64,000 nt of DNA, taken from the NCBI GenBank assembly GCA_021292105.1, contig CM037874.1, positions 22,503,534-22,567,533 on the forward strand, read 5' to 3'. The DNA comes from Anadara kagoshimensis (lineage: Eukaryota > Mollusca > Bivalvia > Arcoida > Arcidae). Shown one piece after another: positions 11,503 through 23,371 of this stretch. How positions within the stretch are numbered: position 1 is the stretch's first letter; each line of letters opens with the position of its first letter. Both the position numbers and the translations under genes were made by a program. Under the pieces are notes generated by a model. It did not search any database. It saw only the letters and a program-made list of their open reading frames with translations, and was not told where the DNA came from.

Positions 11503-11573
11503 TGCGTGGTGTAGTGGATATATGCTAAGTATATTATGTCTTATGTTGTGGGTTCGAATACCCAAATTACCAT
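11503..11573 (+). other. tRNA-like relic
   Basis: TGGTGTAGTGG resembles a pol III A box and GGGTTCGAATACCC a B box, at about tRNA spacing. The acceptor stem does not pair and the B box has an extra base. It is more likely a tRNA pseudogene or SINE head than a working tRNA. Confidence 0.35.
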
Positions 11574-12189
11574 TTTATTTTTATCTTAATTCGTTTTAAT
11601 AAAATGTATATTTTACGGCTTTATTTCGTTTTTTATCTTACTTTGTGTTAGTATTTAAATGCAATATTATTTCTTTCTGCCACAAATAACATAATAGAAA
11701 TAAAGACATGCACATACATTTACTTTATACATATATAATATATACAGCGACATTACAGTCCAGTTTAAGGCCACTTGTAATTTCCCGTGTGTTTCGTGTA
11801 CGATGAACACGTGCTAGTAAACAAAATGTAAAAACATTAACGTTTAAGTGCAATCGTCGCACGAAAAAAGGCTATAGCTTAAAAGTCGGGATAGTTTTCA
11901 TACTTGACAAATGTCACTAGCTGGACAAGACTGAAGATCATGAGCCAGCGGTTCCTCGAATGGACTTGAAACCTGAATGTATAGACCAACCCATTTTGAG
12001 TGGCAGCAAATCAAAATGAATTTGCTTTATTTTCAAAGAAAATGTTTTCCCATAAAACTTGCACTAATTGACAAGAATTGACATTTTCGTCAAATAAGTC
12101 ATCCTTGTACCATCTGGTATTCGCATACATGCTGTAATCATCTATCTGGACAAAATATAAAACCTTCAGTAGTCGTTGATGTTTCAAAG

Positions 12190-12472
12190 ATGAAAAAAGT
12201 TTCATTAAGTCTACATACATCAGAAATCACCGATTTATTAAACAATCTCCAAATAAGAATTCTTGATAGTAACAGTAGAACAAATTATTTTGATGATTCA
12301 AATGACCTTTTTGTCGATAACTTTAATAGATTGACTGGACTTAGCACTCAGCAATTTGATAATCTTGCAACAAAGGTTATATAATTAAAGTCCATAGCAC
12401 TAAGATCTTAAAGCTGCTCTTGACAAAGTTTCGAAATGGTCTTTCCCATGAATTCTTATCAACACAGACTTT
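12190..12472 (+). pseudogene. DNA transposase N-terminal HTH fragment (HARBI1/IS4EU-like)
   Basis: The frame from 12190 contains FVDNFNRLTGLSTQQFDNLA, the typical entry to the helix-turn-helix of HARBI1/IS4EU-style transposases. After a stop/shift near 12381, another frame continues ILKLLLTKFRNGLSHEFLST, the following HTH helices. The sequence then stops at the 3' tail of the LINE at 12473. No DDE domain remains. The family name is from memory of the motif and is tentative. Confidence 0.6.
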
Positions 12473-12539
12473 TTTTTACGTTTGGCCTTACGTAGTTGGG
12501 CCTATAGAGGCTCAAATAGGGTGTAACCTAGTTTCTTGC

Positions 12540-15120
12540 GTATATATTCCTATAGGCGGATAGCTCGGCGTTTTGAGAATCATTCTTTTGAAATATAAAA
12601 GTGAATGATTGTTGTCTTCTATTTGACCACATATACAAAAGGGCTCTGAATCTAAATATTTACTATATAAATGATACTTTAGAGAACTACATTGTAATCG
12701 TAGCCTTGTATGGAGTATTTGACCTACTCTTGTCCCACAATTATAAAAAAATTGGAACTTTGATATGAGAGTTAATAAGTTTCTTAAAAATTGGTAAGGA
12801 GTTATCTCTTACATCGCTAGGTAAATTATTCCATTCTGTAATAGTGTAGGGCAAGAGGGAATTTTGATAAAAGGAAGTTTTACATGATATGTTTCGAATA
12901 TTTTGGGAACCACGCGTGTTATGCGAATGAATATCGTTTTGTTAAGGTGGGATAAGCATGCGTAAATATGGAGGGGCTAGATTATGATATATTTTATAGA
13001 ACTGGACTAACTTGTGATTATTTCGTCTTTTTCTCTAAAGTTTCCCATCCTGTATCAAAATAAAGCATGTGTATACTAACGAAGCGCGTTGCACCAGAGA
13101 TAATTATGGCAAATTCTAAATTTACTTTTTCTATTCTTAATTTTAAATTTTCTGGTATGTTTCCCCACACAACATCGCTATATTCAAGTAATGGTCGGAT
13201 AAAAGTAAAATATATTTTTTCTAAAACATCCCTTGATAAAATAAACTTATATTTTCTTAAAATTGAAAGACGCGAATTGGCTTTTTTTAACAATATTTCC
13301 AACGTGATAATGCCATGAAAATTCAGAAGTGAAAAATAAACCAAGGTGCTTATGTTCTTCGACTTCTTGGACTAATGTGTTATCCATGTAAAGGCAGGGA
13401 TGAAGTGGTTTTCTATTTTATCTGGAAAAGATAATTGATTCTGTTTTCTGAGGGTTAAAGGACACTAACCATATTTTTGACCATTTGTTATTTTTTTCTA
13501 AATCTGCATTAAGCATAAGTGACGATTGGGTTGGGTCATCAACAATACAATAAAGAGTAGTGTCGTCTGCAAATAAACGGAATTTACAATTTATATCCAT
13601 TACAATATCATTTATAAATTAAAAATAATATGGGACCTAATATCGATCCCTGTGGAACACCAGCATTAATATTCAACCAACCAGATATACTGTTCCTAAT
13701 TACGACTCTACACTTTCGATTACATAAATAACTTTCAAACCAAAGAATGAGTTTACCACAAATTCCAATAGACCTTTGCCAGTAATCCCGAATGCCAAAC
13801 TCTGTCGAAGGCCTTGCTTATATCACAAAATACGATTCTGACTTCTTTACCCATGTTTAGTGCTTTAGTTATGTCGTTTGAGATATCTAGTAATTGACAA
13901 ACAGTAGAGTCACCATTTCTAAAACCAGATTGAAGACTAGTAATTATATTGTTGCTACACAAGTAATTTTTTAAGTATTTGAAAACACATTTTTCAAACA
14001 CTTTACCAATGATATTACAAAGAGAAATAGGTCAATAATTACTAACAATACTAGGGTCACCTTAATTTCTTAAATATCGGTGTGATATTAGCAGTTTTCC
14101 AACACTTTGGAAAAATAGATTCATCTAAAAGTTTGTTAAAAAATAATGCAAGGGGCTGACATAGTTCATTACTGGCATATTTGAGAAGTCTAGGATTGAC
14201 AAGATCGGGACCACATGCTTTGGATACATCAAGACTAAAACGTATTTGTTTAACATCATCACTAGTTACTGATATATTGTCAAGAATTGTGTCGGGCATA
14301 TTTAACAAAGGAACATTAACACCACTATCATCTATACTTGATTGTTCACAGAAATATCCATTGAGTATATTGACTTTATCATCGTCATCCTCATAAACAG
14401 AACTGTTATATAAAAGAGGCGGTATGATGTCATTTTTGTTACCTTACATAAGTGTTTTAGCAATGGACCACCATGATCTAGAGGATATATTATTGGATTT
14501 CAAGTCATTAGCTAATTTGTTAATGTAATTCTGTTTTGCGAATAAGAATAATATCGGAGAGCTGTTCTGCTGATTCGTTTAAGTTATTATTTAGAAGGTC
14601 ATGTTCCCAATTGATCTGTGATATTTTTTCTCGATATAGATCATAATTACCATTTTTAAAGTCCCATACTTTACGTGTGAATATCTTAGGTTGAGGTTTG
14701 ATAATGTATAGGACGATGATACCTTGTGTGAACTTCATAAAAAGGATGTTCTACAGAACACGCTTCAACAATGTCATTATCATTTATAATAAACAAATCA
14801 ATTAAAGTTGCTGAATTTTCAGAAAAATTTGTGGGTTCTGTAACTTCTTGTGAAAGATTAAAATTATCTAAAATATGACGTATATTTCCATTATTACACC
14901 TTAATTGATCCTCATTAAAGTCACCAGTTATTATTAAATAAACATAATTACAATCTGAAGCAAGTTCGATGGAATATTCGATATCTTGCCATGAATCGAT
15001 AGCATCTGGGGGTCTGTAAAAGTCACCAAATAAAATAATTTTACCTTTGATTCTTAATTTACACCATACACATTCAATATTATTTACTTGTAACTCTGGT
15101 CTTGATTTAACATACAGATA
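12540..15120 (-). pseudogene. LINE ORF2 C-terminal part: endonuclease end, reverse transcriptase, zinc-like tail
   Basis: From 15120 down: endonuclease residues with YLIITGDFNED and SATLIDLFII; a linker; RT entry VSKACGPDLVNPRLLKYAS; palm motif [20 protein letters not shown]; the catalytic FADDT box near 13570; thumb sequence with TFIRPLLEYSDVVWGN and TGWETLEK; then a C-terminal CICG...H remnant near 12630. Several frameshifts and stops separate the pieces. The layout matches the cleaner copy at 29535-31163. Confidence 0.87.
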
Positions 15121-16111
15121 TAGTCCGTGGGCTAGGTGGACCCACCGTGCACCCCCCCCAGGATCCTCCGACACCATTTTTTTCTGGTACCTTAGGGTGT
15201 CTAGTAATGGAATCGGGATGTTTCCCAGAAATAAGTTGGGATGCTCTTCATGAAAAACTTCAATATTTAAGAGTACCTGAAAGTTTTAGTAAATTTCTCT
15301 ATTAGGGGTAGGGGAACGTTTTTATCTTTGTTTTCAATATTATTATGCAGATACAGATCATATTTGGTACCATTGTAAAGGGAACATGTTCAGCTTTTAT
15401 AAAATACAAAGTTGGTTGATGTAGCTGCTTCTATGTCGTCACCATGACGTCATAAACACAAGTTTTGAGGAAAAACGCTATAAAATCGTGTCAATTTATC
15501 CTTTATAAAATTATTTCTGTACAGCATAATAAAACACATTAAGACAAAGTATGTTTTCCATTTACTTAATGAATTGTAGTTATAAATGATCATATATTCT
15601 CATCTTCGATAAAAGACACCACTCTATTAGAAAAAATATATTAAAGATAGCCATTTTTTAAAAATGATCGAAACGGGGTAGGGGAACGTTTTTATCTTTG
15701 TTGTCGATGATATTATGTAGATATAGATCATATTTGGTATCATTGTAAAGGGAACAGCTTCAGCTTTTATAAAGACAAACTTGATTGGTGTAGCTATTAC
15801 TGTGACGTTTCTATGACGTCATAAACTCAATTTTTGAAGAAAAACGCTATAGAATCATTTGAAATTATACTATATGAATTTATTTCTGTACCACCCAATA
15901 AAACACATTGAGACACTGTATGCTTTTCATTTACTTCATAAATTGTTGTTATAGATGATCATAATTCTCATTTTAAAGAAAAACGCCACTCTGTTAAAAA
16001 ATATTGATTTAAAGATACCCTTTTATTTAAAGTTGATCGAATCTTAAGATTAATAGTTTTCACGATTAAAGTGACCCAGTATGTTTCTTTGTATAAATAA
16101 TATCATCAATC

Positions 16112-16182
<71 letters not shown>

Positions 16183-16585
16183 ATTTTTTATACATTCATG
16201 ACAATACAAATTTACAAAAATGCCAACATCATCACCCATTATTCTATAGCTAACAAAAAGCTTAATTAATAATCTTGTTTGAGATGACTTTAGTTCTTAT
16301 CATTGCCATAGTGATTTAGCAGTTGTTTTAATGGTGGAGATATGCCACAGGGTTGTTATTTGCATCTAGAGCAGTGGAAACCTAACATACGTGTGATTTC
16401 TGCCGTAGGCTAGTTGTAGCGAAAATGAATGTTTCTTTTGCCTCACTATCAAGACTCTTGCAGTGCCTCCTCTTAGCAACATTCAGAAACTGTACATGAA
16501 TTTGTGGGAGGTTTTCCAGCAGCTACAGTCCCAGAGATGCAGTTCCGTCATGTTTTCAAACATTCATAAGCAAAATCATAGAATT
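15121..16585 (+). repeat. Left inverted arm of foldback element A
   Basis: It contains an outer ~180 bp unique part, then two ~365-bp direct repeats (about 15303-15672 and 15673-16035). Both start with GGGGTAGGGGAACG and contain a TGACGTCAT palindrome. A (TCA)n tract and an inner ~300 bp follow, also matched in the other arm. Confidence 0.82.
16112..16183. repeat. (TCA)n microsatellite in left arm
   Basis: About 23 TCA units with one TCT interruption. It produces a spurious poly-Ser frame. Confidence 0.95.
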
Positions 16586-16599
16586 TTTTAACATTATCA

Positions 16600-18510
16600 T
16601 CCATTATCCTTATAACATATGCTTTATCAGTACAATGCATTATAAAGACATAGTTCAAATAGTTCCTTGAAAATATATGGCCATCAGAGTATTTTTTCAA
16701 TTGAAGCGATTCTGTTCTGTCTCTTTTATTTCTCACAAAAGCTTTGGCCTTCTACTCTAACACTTGCCCTTTGGTGGTTTTCTGAGCGTATGTCTAATTC
16801 AGTTCCACCGTTTCTACACCATATAAGAGGGACGATTTTACATTTGAGTTGAATATTGGATTTTTGTTCTTAGTGGCAGACTAGCTTTCCATATGTTTCT
16901 TTATAATTTTGAATGCTTTTCTGGATATTTTTATTCTTTTCTTGATGCCCCGTTCTGTTTCTTCTTCAGCAACAATCATGCTCCCCAAGTAACAGAGCTC
17001 AATTACCTCTTCAATTTATAACTATCTTAATTTATACCTTTTGTTGTATTGTTTTCAACATTTTGTTTCGTTTGAGTTGATTCTTCAGTCCAGTTTTTTA
17101 AAACTGTTTCGTTTAGTAGAGTGGTCTTTATCTACATTTGATTTAATGTGGGGGTCAATAGCGTATATCATCGAAGCCCATATATTCTATATCGGGTGTT
17201 TGTGTCCATTGTATTCCATTTATTGCAATTAAAGATGATTTGTTTTTGTATACAGCATACTCCTGTATTCACATGAAATGCTTGGGGATAGTTTTCTCTT
17301 TTGAGACCTTAACAAATGTACACTTAGTATTTATAAAGGTATAATGCATAGTGTCATTCTACTGATTGTTCTATACCTGGCATGGCAATTTGGTCTGTGT
17401 AAGATTTTTTTCCTAAAACCAGCTTGTTTTGTTCAGAACACCTAGTACCTCTTCTATTCCCTCTTTTAGTCTATGAAGGATGATCTTCGACAATATTTTC
17501 TCAGCTACATTGGGTAGTATGGTGCCTCTCCATTTCTTACATCTCCATTATCTACCCTCTTGAATAGTTTAAATGAGATAGTCCATCTCCCATTGTGTTG
17601 GAATAATTTCTCTTATCCAGATGATGCACAGTAATTTAGATATTTATTTAGGTCCTATAGCTTTTCCTTTTTCAAGTTGATTTATACTTTTTTATTTCTT
17701 TTTTGTTGGCACCCCTTCCTTATTTTATTATCAAAGGTATGTGGTGTTATGTCCAATATTTCTTATGGAGGTGGTCTTTTGGTATATAGTTAAAACGTTC
17801 AGTCCATCTTTCCTCTGTTGTGATATCTTTTTTTTCATCCTTTCCTTACACCGGTCTGTCTGTGTTTGCTGGTTTACCTGTGTGTTTCTTTGTTTTTAGG
17901 TATAGATCATCTAAGTTTCATTAGCTACTATTTCTTGTGCGGTTACAAGATTTTCCATCTTCCATATATTTTCGTTAATCACTTGTTTGTGTTCCTTTAT
18001 ATTTCTTCCTTTGCCTCCTCATACTCCCTTCATACTAATATTTTGCTAATCTGGTTCTGTTATTTTTTATTTTCTCTTGTATTTCCTTGGGATATTTTGT
18101 CCTGTGTTTCCTCTGACAACCATATTCTCTGTGTCGATATACCGGTATGCCCTTTTTATGACATCCCAGCTCTCATTATTATCACCCATAGCTGTTAAAG
18201 CATAAAACCTGTTTCTTCAGACTAATCTTAATTCTTCTTTCTTTTCCAGTTGCTTCAATTTTCTAACATTAAACTCATGTTCTGTTTTTTTTCCAGGATT
18301 TGTTTGGCTGCTTTTATTTTTATCTTTGTCATGATAAATTGGCGGTTCGAGATGACATCTGCTCAATGCATTGCCCTGACTATGAATAGACTCCTCCTAC
18401 ATTTGTTCTATAGTAATATGGTCAATAATTTTTTTGGTGATACCGATGTTACTTTATGGCAATCTTTGTGTCGAAATAATGTACCCCACTGTAGTGACAA
18501 AGCATAAAGA
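16600..18510 (-). pseudogene. Second, older LINE inside foldback element A (endonuclease end to RT)
   Basis: The minus strand of this pyrimidine-rich centre is a decayed LINE of a different family from its host. Reading from 18500 down: EFNVRKLKQLEKKEELRLV with NRFYAL, the linker after the endonuclease; WRGTILPNVAEKILSKIILH with RLKEGIEEVL, RT; EQNKQAGFRKK, RT; YLGSMI and IKKRIKISRKAFKIIKKH; then IFNSNVKSSLLYGVET. These are hallmarks of the RTE-like/'craniofacial development protein 2-like' RT group. Many stops and shifts are present. Plus-strand frames at 17866-18507 are antisense shadows. Confidence 0.72.
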
Positions 18511-18529
18511 TAATAAATAATATCTTTAG

Positions 18530-18924
18530 AAAATTTCTATGATTTTGCTCATAACTGTTGGAAAAATGATGGAACTGCATCTCTGGGACTGTAGCTGCTC
18601 CGAAATCTAGCACAAGTTCACCCTGGGTTAGTAGGATATACAGTTGGCAGTAAAGTAAAAGATTTATTCTTGATGTTTCCTATTCGCTACAACTAGTCAA
18701 CGGCAGAAATCGCATTTTAGGTTTCCACTGCTCTAGCTGCATATAACAATCTTGTGGCATATGACTACCATTAAAACACCTACTAAATCACCATTGGTAA
18801 TACTTTGAACTAAAGGTCATTCTTAAACTAAGATTATTAATTAAGCTTTTTGTTAGCTATAGAATAATGGGTGATGATGTTGGACATTTTTGTAAATTTG
18901 TATTGTCATGAATGTATGAAAAAT

Positions 18925-18971
<47 letters not shown>

Positions 18972-19004
18972 CCATGATGATGATAATGATGATGATGATG
19001 ATAG

Positions 19005-19047
<43 letters not shown>

Positions 19048-20027
19048 ATTTACACAAAGTAACATACTGGGTCACTTTAATCGTGAAAACTATTAATCTT
19101 AAGATTCGATCAACTTTAAATAAAAGGGTATCTTTAAATCAATATATTTTTCATAACAGAGTGGCGTCTTTTCTTTAAAATGAGAATTATGATCATCTAT
19201 AACAACAATTTATGAAGTAAATGAAAGCATACAGTGTCTCAATGTGTTTTATTAGGTGGTACAGAAATAAATTCATATAGTATATTTCAAATGATTCTAT
19301 AGCGTTTTTCTTCAAAATTGAGTTTATGACGTCATAGAAACGTCACAGTAATAGCTACACCAATCAAGTTTGTTCTTTATAAAAGCTGAAGCTGTTCCCT
19401 TTACAATGATACCAAATATGATCTATATCTACATAACATATCGACAACAGAGATAAAAACTTTCCCCTACCCCGTTTCGATCATTTTTTAAAAATGGCTA
19501 TCTTTAATATATTTTTTCTAATAGAGTGGTGTCTTTTATCGAAGATGAGAATATATGATCATTTATACCTACAATCCATTAAGTAAATGGAAAACATACT
19601 TTGTCTTAATGTGTTTTATTATGCTGTACAGAAATAATTTTATAAAGGATAAATTGACACGATTTTATAGCGTTTTTCCTCAAAACTTGTGTTTATGACG
19701 TCATGGTGACGACATAGAAGCAGCTACATCAACTAACTTTGTATTTTATAAAAGCTGAACATGTTCCCTTTACAATGGTACCAAATATGATCTGTATCAG
19801 CCTAATAATATTGAAAACAAAGATAAAAACGTTCCCCTACCCCTAATAGAGAAATTTACTAAAAACTTTCAGGTACTCTTAAATATTGAAGTTTTTCATG
19901 AAGAGCATCCCAACTTATTTCTGGGAAACATCCCGATTCCATTACTAGACACCCTAAGGTACCAGAAAAAAGTGGTGTCGGAGGATCCTGGGGGGATGCA
20001 CGGTGGGTCCACCTAGCCCACGGACTA
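18530..20027 (-). repeat. Right inverted arm of foldback element A
   Basis: The reverse complement of 15121-16585, with the same two ~365-bp repeats (about 19110-19475 and 19476-19845). The trinucleotide tract is longer and interrupted here. The inner ~300 bp is clearly more diverged than the outer kilobase. Confidence 0.82.
18924..19048. repeat. (ATG)n microsatellite in right arm
   Basis: The complement of the left-arm tract, about 40 units with several interruptions (GCC, AATG, AGTG). Spurious poly-His, poly-Ile and poly-Ser frames run through it. Confidence 0.95.
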
Positions 20028-20776
20028 ATATTTTTGACATAAATTATGACACCTCCACCCATTCTATTCTCTCTATCACACCTTATAGGTTCATGATAAC
20101 CATTTAAACATATGTCTGTAGATGGAGTAGATGTATTCAACCAAGTTTCTGTAAAAACGAGAATGTCACAGGTGCTTTCCAATGTTTCAATTAATTAAAG
20201 TTTTGGTTGTAGACTCTGAATATTAAGGTGCAAAAATGATAGATATTTACTAGACAGGATACTAGAACATAAAATTGTGGATAAGTCCGATGTAGTAGGG
20301 CCTGGATTTGTCTCAATATCACCCGATAATACCAATAATATCTTAAGACAAAACGTCGTTAATATTAAACAATACACATCAAAGATAAGTGTATAAAATA
20401 TATGTAACAAATGTAAGTAATTTAAATCGTGCATAGTATGACGTATAGACTTCATCTTAGTTACAAATATTATATTTGTAACCATGGATGTATAAAGATA
20501 TTTAATCAAACTGTAGGCTAGCTTCGAACACATTGGAACTAAAATGGGTAACATTGCGTTGCAAACAAAACTGCAACATACAGTATATAAAGAGACAAGT
20601 AATATTAATAATTTGAAGTAAGTGCCAACCATTTTAGTAAAAATGCTAACACAAGGATAAAAATAAGTAGTTAAGTTAGGTAATGCAATGTTGCAACGCA
20701 TAGTAAGTGACATGGCGTTGTATGACATGTTAAACTGACCAGTTCGTAATCTTTGACACTGTGACGACACTGGCAT
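20028..20776 (-). pseudogene. LINE ORF2 N-terminal part: hydrophobic leader, 2A-like motif, start of endonuclease
   Basis: The first ~150 residues hold several hydrophobic stretches (for example VGTYFKLLILLVSLYTVCC) and end in the 2A-like motif. Endonuclease sequence follows: FLHLNIQSLQPKL, an in-frame TAA, then CDILVFTETWLN with the catalytic Glu of APE-type enzymes, and GGGVIIYVKN. The protein is then cut by the foldback insertion at 20027. APE endonuclease nicks target DNA to prime reverse transcription. Confidence 0.82.
20297..20320 (-). other. 2A-like ribosome-skipping motif (DIETNPGP)
   Basis: The codons read D-I-E-T-N-P-G-P, preceded by VLSG. This is the canonical D(V/I)ExNPGP 2A consensus, at which the ribosome skips the Gly-Pro bond. 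APE-type non-LTR elements of marine invertebrates are known to carry such motifs near the ORF2 N-terminus. Here it would separate the hydrophobic leader from the endonuclease. Confidence 0.85.
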
Positions 20777-21129
20777 TATGTAATACCCGGAGGAAACCAG
20801 AAAGAGATTTGATACAAACTGGCCTGTTTACACGAAATACTTGAATTTAAATTCTGGATGATATTGTTGCAATAAATTAGGCAACATAGGATACACATAT
20901 AATACACCCATGTGTGCAAGAATAGATAAGCAAAGCAAACGTAGAACAAAAATTGGAAGAAAAAATGGTATAAAAATGGTATAAAAATGGGAAAATAAAC
21001 AAAAACTGAATACAGAAGATATATACATGTGAATAGTGTTAAATAACTATAATAGTTATGGTCAAGTTCAAGGTCAATTCAATATTTAATGTTCATGTAA
21101 GATGATTAGGTCTCATAACACATCTGGTA

Positions 21130-21982
21130 TCAGGTACTTCCTGACAGGGCGGCAGCATAAGTTGTAGTAGTAGTGGCTTCCATCGATGTCAGTGACCTGA
21201 AAGGATCCAAATCTGACTCACAGTCAATACGGAATTTCTTATTAGTTTTATCTGTCAGAAATATCTTTCCGTCCCAGGTCCACGTCTTGGTTATTTTTCT
21301 ATCCTTCCAAAGGTCGCGGGCTTTATGATATAGTTCTTGGCGCTTCTTGGTAAGGTCATCATTTATAAAAACTTTATTTAATGACGTAACAGACTTCATT
21401 ACACGTCTTGATTTGAGTAATTTACGTTTGGTGTTATACCTAACAAATTTTACCAAAATCTGCCGTGGATGTGACTAGCCTGGTTTGCCTGATCTATGTG
21501 ATCGGCTGATATCAACTTTGCTAATGTCAACTCCCATTTTGGCCGCGACGTCTATGACGATAGCGTCAGTGTCTTCTCCAGAGTTTTCTGGAATTCCAGA
21601 AATCCTGACAGCATTACGACGCCCATACTGTTCTAGTTTATCAATACATAAGCGCAGGTTTTCATTTTCAGTTTTAAGAGCCCTGTTTTCTTGTTTTAGA
21701 TTTACTACCTCCGACTTGATTTCATTTACAAATTCATCAAAAACTTGGCGAACAGTAGCTTGGACCTCAGACAATATATCAATAGTAAAGTCAGTTTTAT
21801 AGTATTTTAACAGCGGCTGCTATGCGTTCTACGTCAGTATCACTAAGGAATCCCTTACCCTCTGAAGCCATGGTATGTGGAGTTAATACACTATCAACAC
21901 TATCAATACTTTCATTTAATGACGATGAACTTAGGTTTTGTTTACTGTTTGTAAATCTACGCCTACGTTTTTTATGCGGCAT
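21130..21982 (-). pseudogene. LINE ORF1 protein (coiled coil + RRM + CTD), disrupted
   Basis: A nucleic-acid-binding chaperone-like protein of the retrotransposon particle. A basic start (MPHKKRRRRF) leads to a Ser-rich stretch. A coiled coil follows (VVNLKQENRALKTENENL), then an L1-type RRM entry (LEQYGRRNAVRISGIPE) and a C-terminal domain (KRQELYHKARDLWKDRKIT, with KTWTWDGKIF). A +1 shift lies near 21795 and an in-frame TAG near 21477. The trimer-like layout resembles L1 ORF1p (transposase_22 family). Confidence 0.82.
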
Positions 21983-22259
21983 AACATATCAACAATATAA
22001 TAACTTTTCAATATAAAACGTATAGTGTTTACAGGTATATAGTAGGGTATATAGGTCATCTCTGTATATAATGCAGGTAATACAGGTACACTGTGAACGT
22101 TGTCTAAGGTTTCTATTGTCTTTCGGACTTTTTTCAAAATATGGAAATTGGTATAGAATTATCAGAGTCAAACCAATCCATCATCTGCAGCATACCTCCA
22201 TCTACTAACCTGCCCATTTACACATCTCTTGACCACAACTCTCAGTGGTAAAACTACAT

Positions 22260-22760
22260 AATTATGTAACGAACTTACACACCTCCGCCCTGAAGGGCGT
22301 GACCTTAATATTGTATAATATAAATCTAGTTAGTTTTCATTTTTACACGCTGAATATGAAAATGCAATGCAATTTTTATGCAAATAAATTAAACCTTCAA
22401 ATAAAAAAAGTTAACTCATTCAACAGTTCAATATTTTTCAAAATTAAAAATAATCATGACATTATAACAATGTAAAATTTTCTCTTACCTCAGGTTCAAT
22501 CACAGATCATGTTGTAACGTTTCTCATGCATTGAGTAGGGACTTGATTTCCGATTCAATGACGCTTAAGAAAAAATAAGTAAGGGGTGTCATGTATTAAT
22601 TTACGAGCTGTTAAACAATTTATTTTCAATTCAATATTCTTATTATTTACGAACTTTTAGGCCCAAATGGACAATGTAGATTATCTCTTCAAATAGTTAT
22701 AAGTCAATCATTATGACTGACATGCTTATCATGAATGCACTATTACAAAATGTTGAATAT
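22260..22760. other. Intergenic, nothing recognised
   Basis: AT-rich sequence between the LINE 5' end and the next MITE. No gene or repeat was identified. Confidence 0.4.
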
Positions 22761-22763
22761 GTA

Positions 22764-23034
22764 GAGTATAGGCCCGTCAAAAGTTTAACACTAGGCTCAC
22801 GAATTTGTGCAGAATCGACAACTCAACTCGGCCCCTCGTTACCTATATCTGGACAGCTCAACTCGGCCCCTCGTTAACTATATCTGGACAGCCCATATCG
22901 GCCCCCGTTAGCTTTATCTCGGCATCTTTTCGGTAGTTGCACTATATATATTGGCAGTCATTAGCTATTCATATCTGGACCTTTCGGTAGCCTGGTTTCG
23001 GCGCCTATGTTAATCTTTCGACAGGTCTGTACTG
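22764..23034. mobile_element. MITE family T, copy 1, with internal 35-bp repeats
   Basis: Inverted ends are related to CAGTACAGACCTGTCGAAAG (left: GAGTATAGGCCCGTCAAAAG; right complement exact for ~14 bp), flanked by TA at 22762-22763 and 23035-23036. TA flanks and a CAGT start suggest a Tc1/mariner-mobilised mini-element. The inside carries about three 35-bp direct repeats of CAACTCGGCCCCTCGTTA type (22820-22925). Confidence 0.75.
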
Positions 23035-23371
23035 TAGTTATAATGATAAAACAACCGGACCCTTGTCACATAAAATATCGATTGTGAGTTTTGATTAGAT
23101 CATGTTCTCGTGATTTAAAAAAATGTATATATAGTCTTAAATTTTGAACATTTGACGTCGCTATGGTTACTTAACTACACATGTTTAACTTGTGCAACTT
23201 CGGAACATGGCATTCCGGCAATTGACGGATCGCCAGCCACGCCCACAATGTTCTGACAAAGATCCGGTATGCTTGAATTACACGAAAAAAAGAATTAAAA
23301 CTCGGCCTGAAATGTATTGTTTAAAGAACACTGAAACAAGTACGTCATTAGTTGACGTGACACTGTTTTGA

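Larger units (their letters stand above)
15121..20027. mobile_element. Foldback-like element A (4.9 kb, ~1.5-kb inverted arms)
   Basis: The two ends are TAGTCCGTGGGCTAGGTGG at 15121 and its exact complement ending at 20027. The arms match for ~1.47-1.50 kb, about 97% in the outer parts and less inward. It interrupts the LINE endonuclease coding region. ATA at 15118-15120 and at 20028-20030 may be a 3-bp target duplication. Each arm holds two ~365-bp direct repeats. Long arms built of repeats around unrelated cargo recall foldback (FB/Galileo-type) elements. No transposase of its own was found. Confidence 0.8.
12473..22250 (-). mobile_element. Near full-length APE-type LINE, split by a foldback element
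   Basis: A two-ORF non-LTR retrotransposon on the minus strand: 5' UTR (~22250-21983), ORF1 (21982-21130), ORF2 N-part (20776-20028) and ORF2 C-part (15120-~12540), with a 3' end at ~12473 ending in an A-run. Removing the insertion at 15121-20027 leaves about 4.9 kb, a normal LINE length. All ORFs carry stops or shifts, so this copy is dead. The same family supplies the truncated copy at 29529-31623. Exact 5' end and target duplication were not resolved. Confidence 0.85.

Noticed and set aside
11503..11573. Functional tRNA gene
   Set aside because: Boxes are present but acceptor and T stems do not pair properly. Kept only as a relic.
15105..15125. Long target duplication of LINE sequence (YVKN/YVKS) around foldback element A
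   Set aside because: YVKN...LYVKSRPEL is likely the natural order in this LINE family, so the likeness on both sides is not a duplication. Only ATA is a candidate.
16081..16269. Poly-Ser protein
   Set aside because: Translation of a (TCA)n microsatellite.
17866..18507. Hydrophobic plus-strand frames as membrane-protein genes
   Set aside because: They are antisense to the decayed LINE in the centre of foldback element A; the minus strand has the family motifs.
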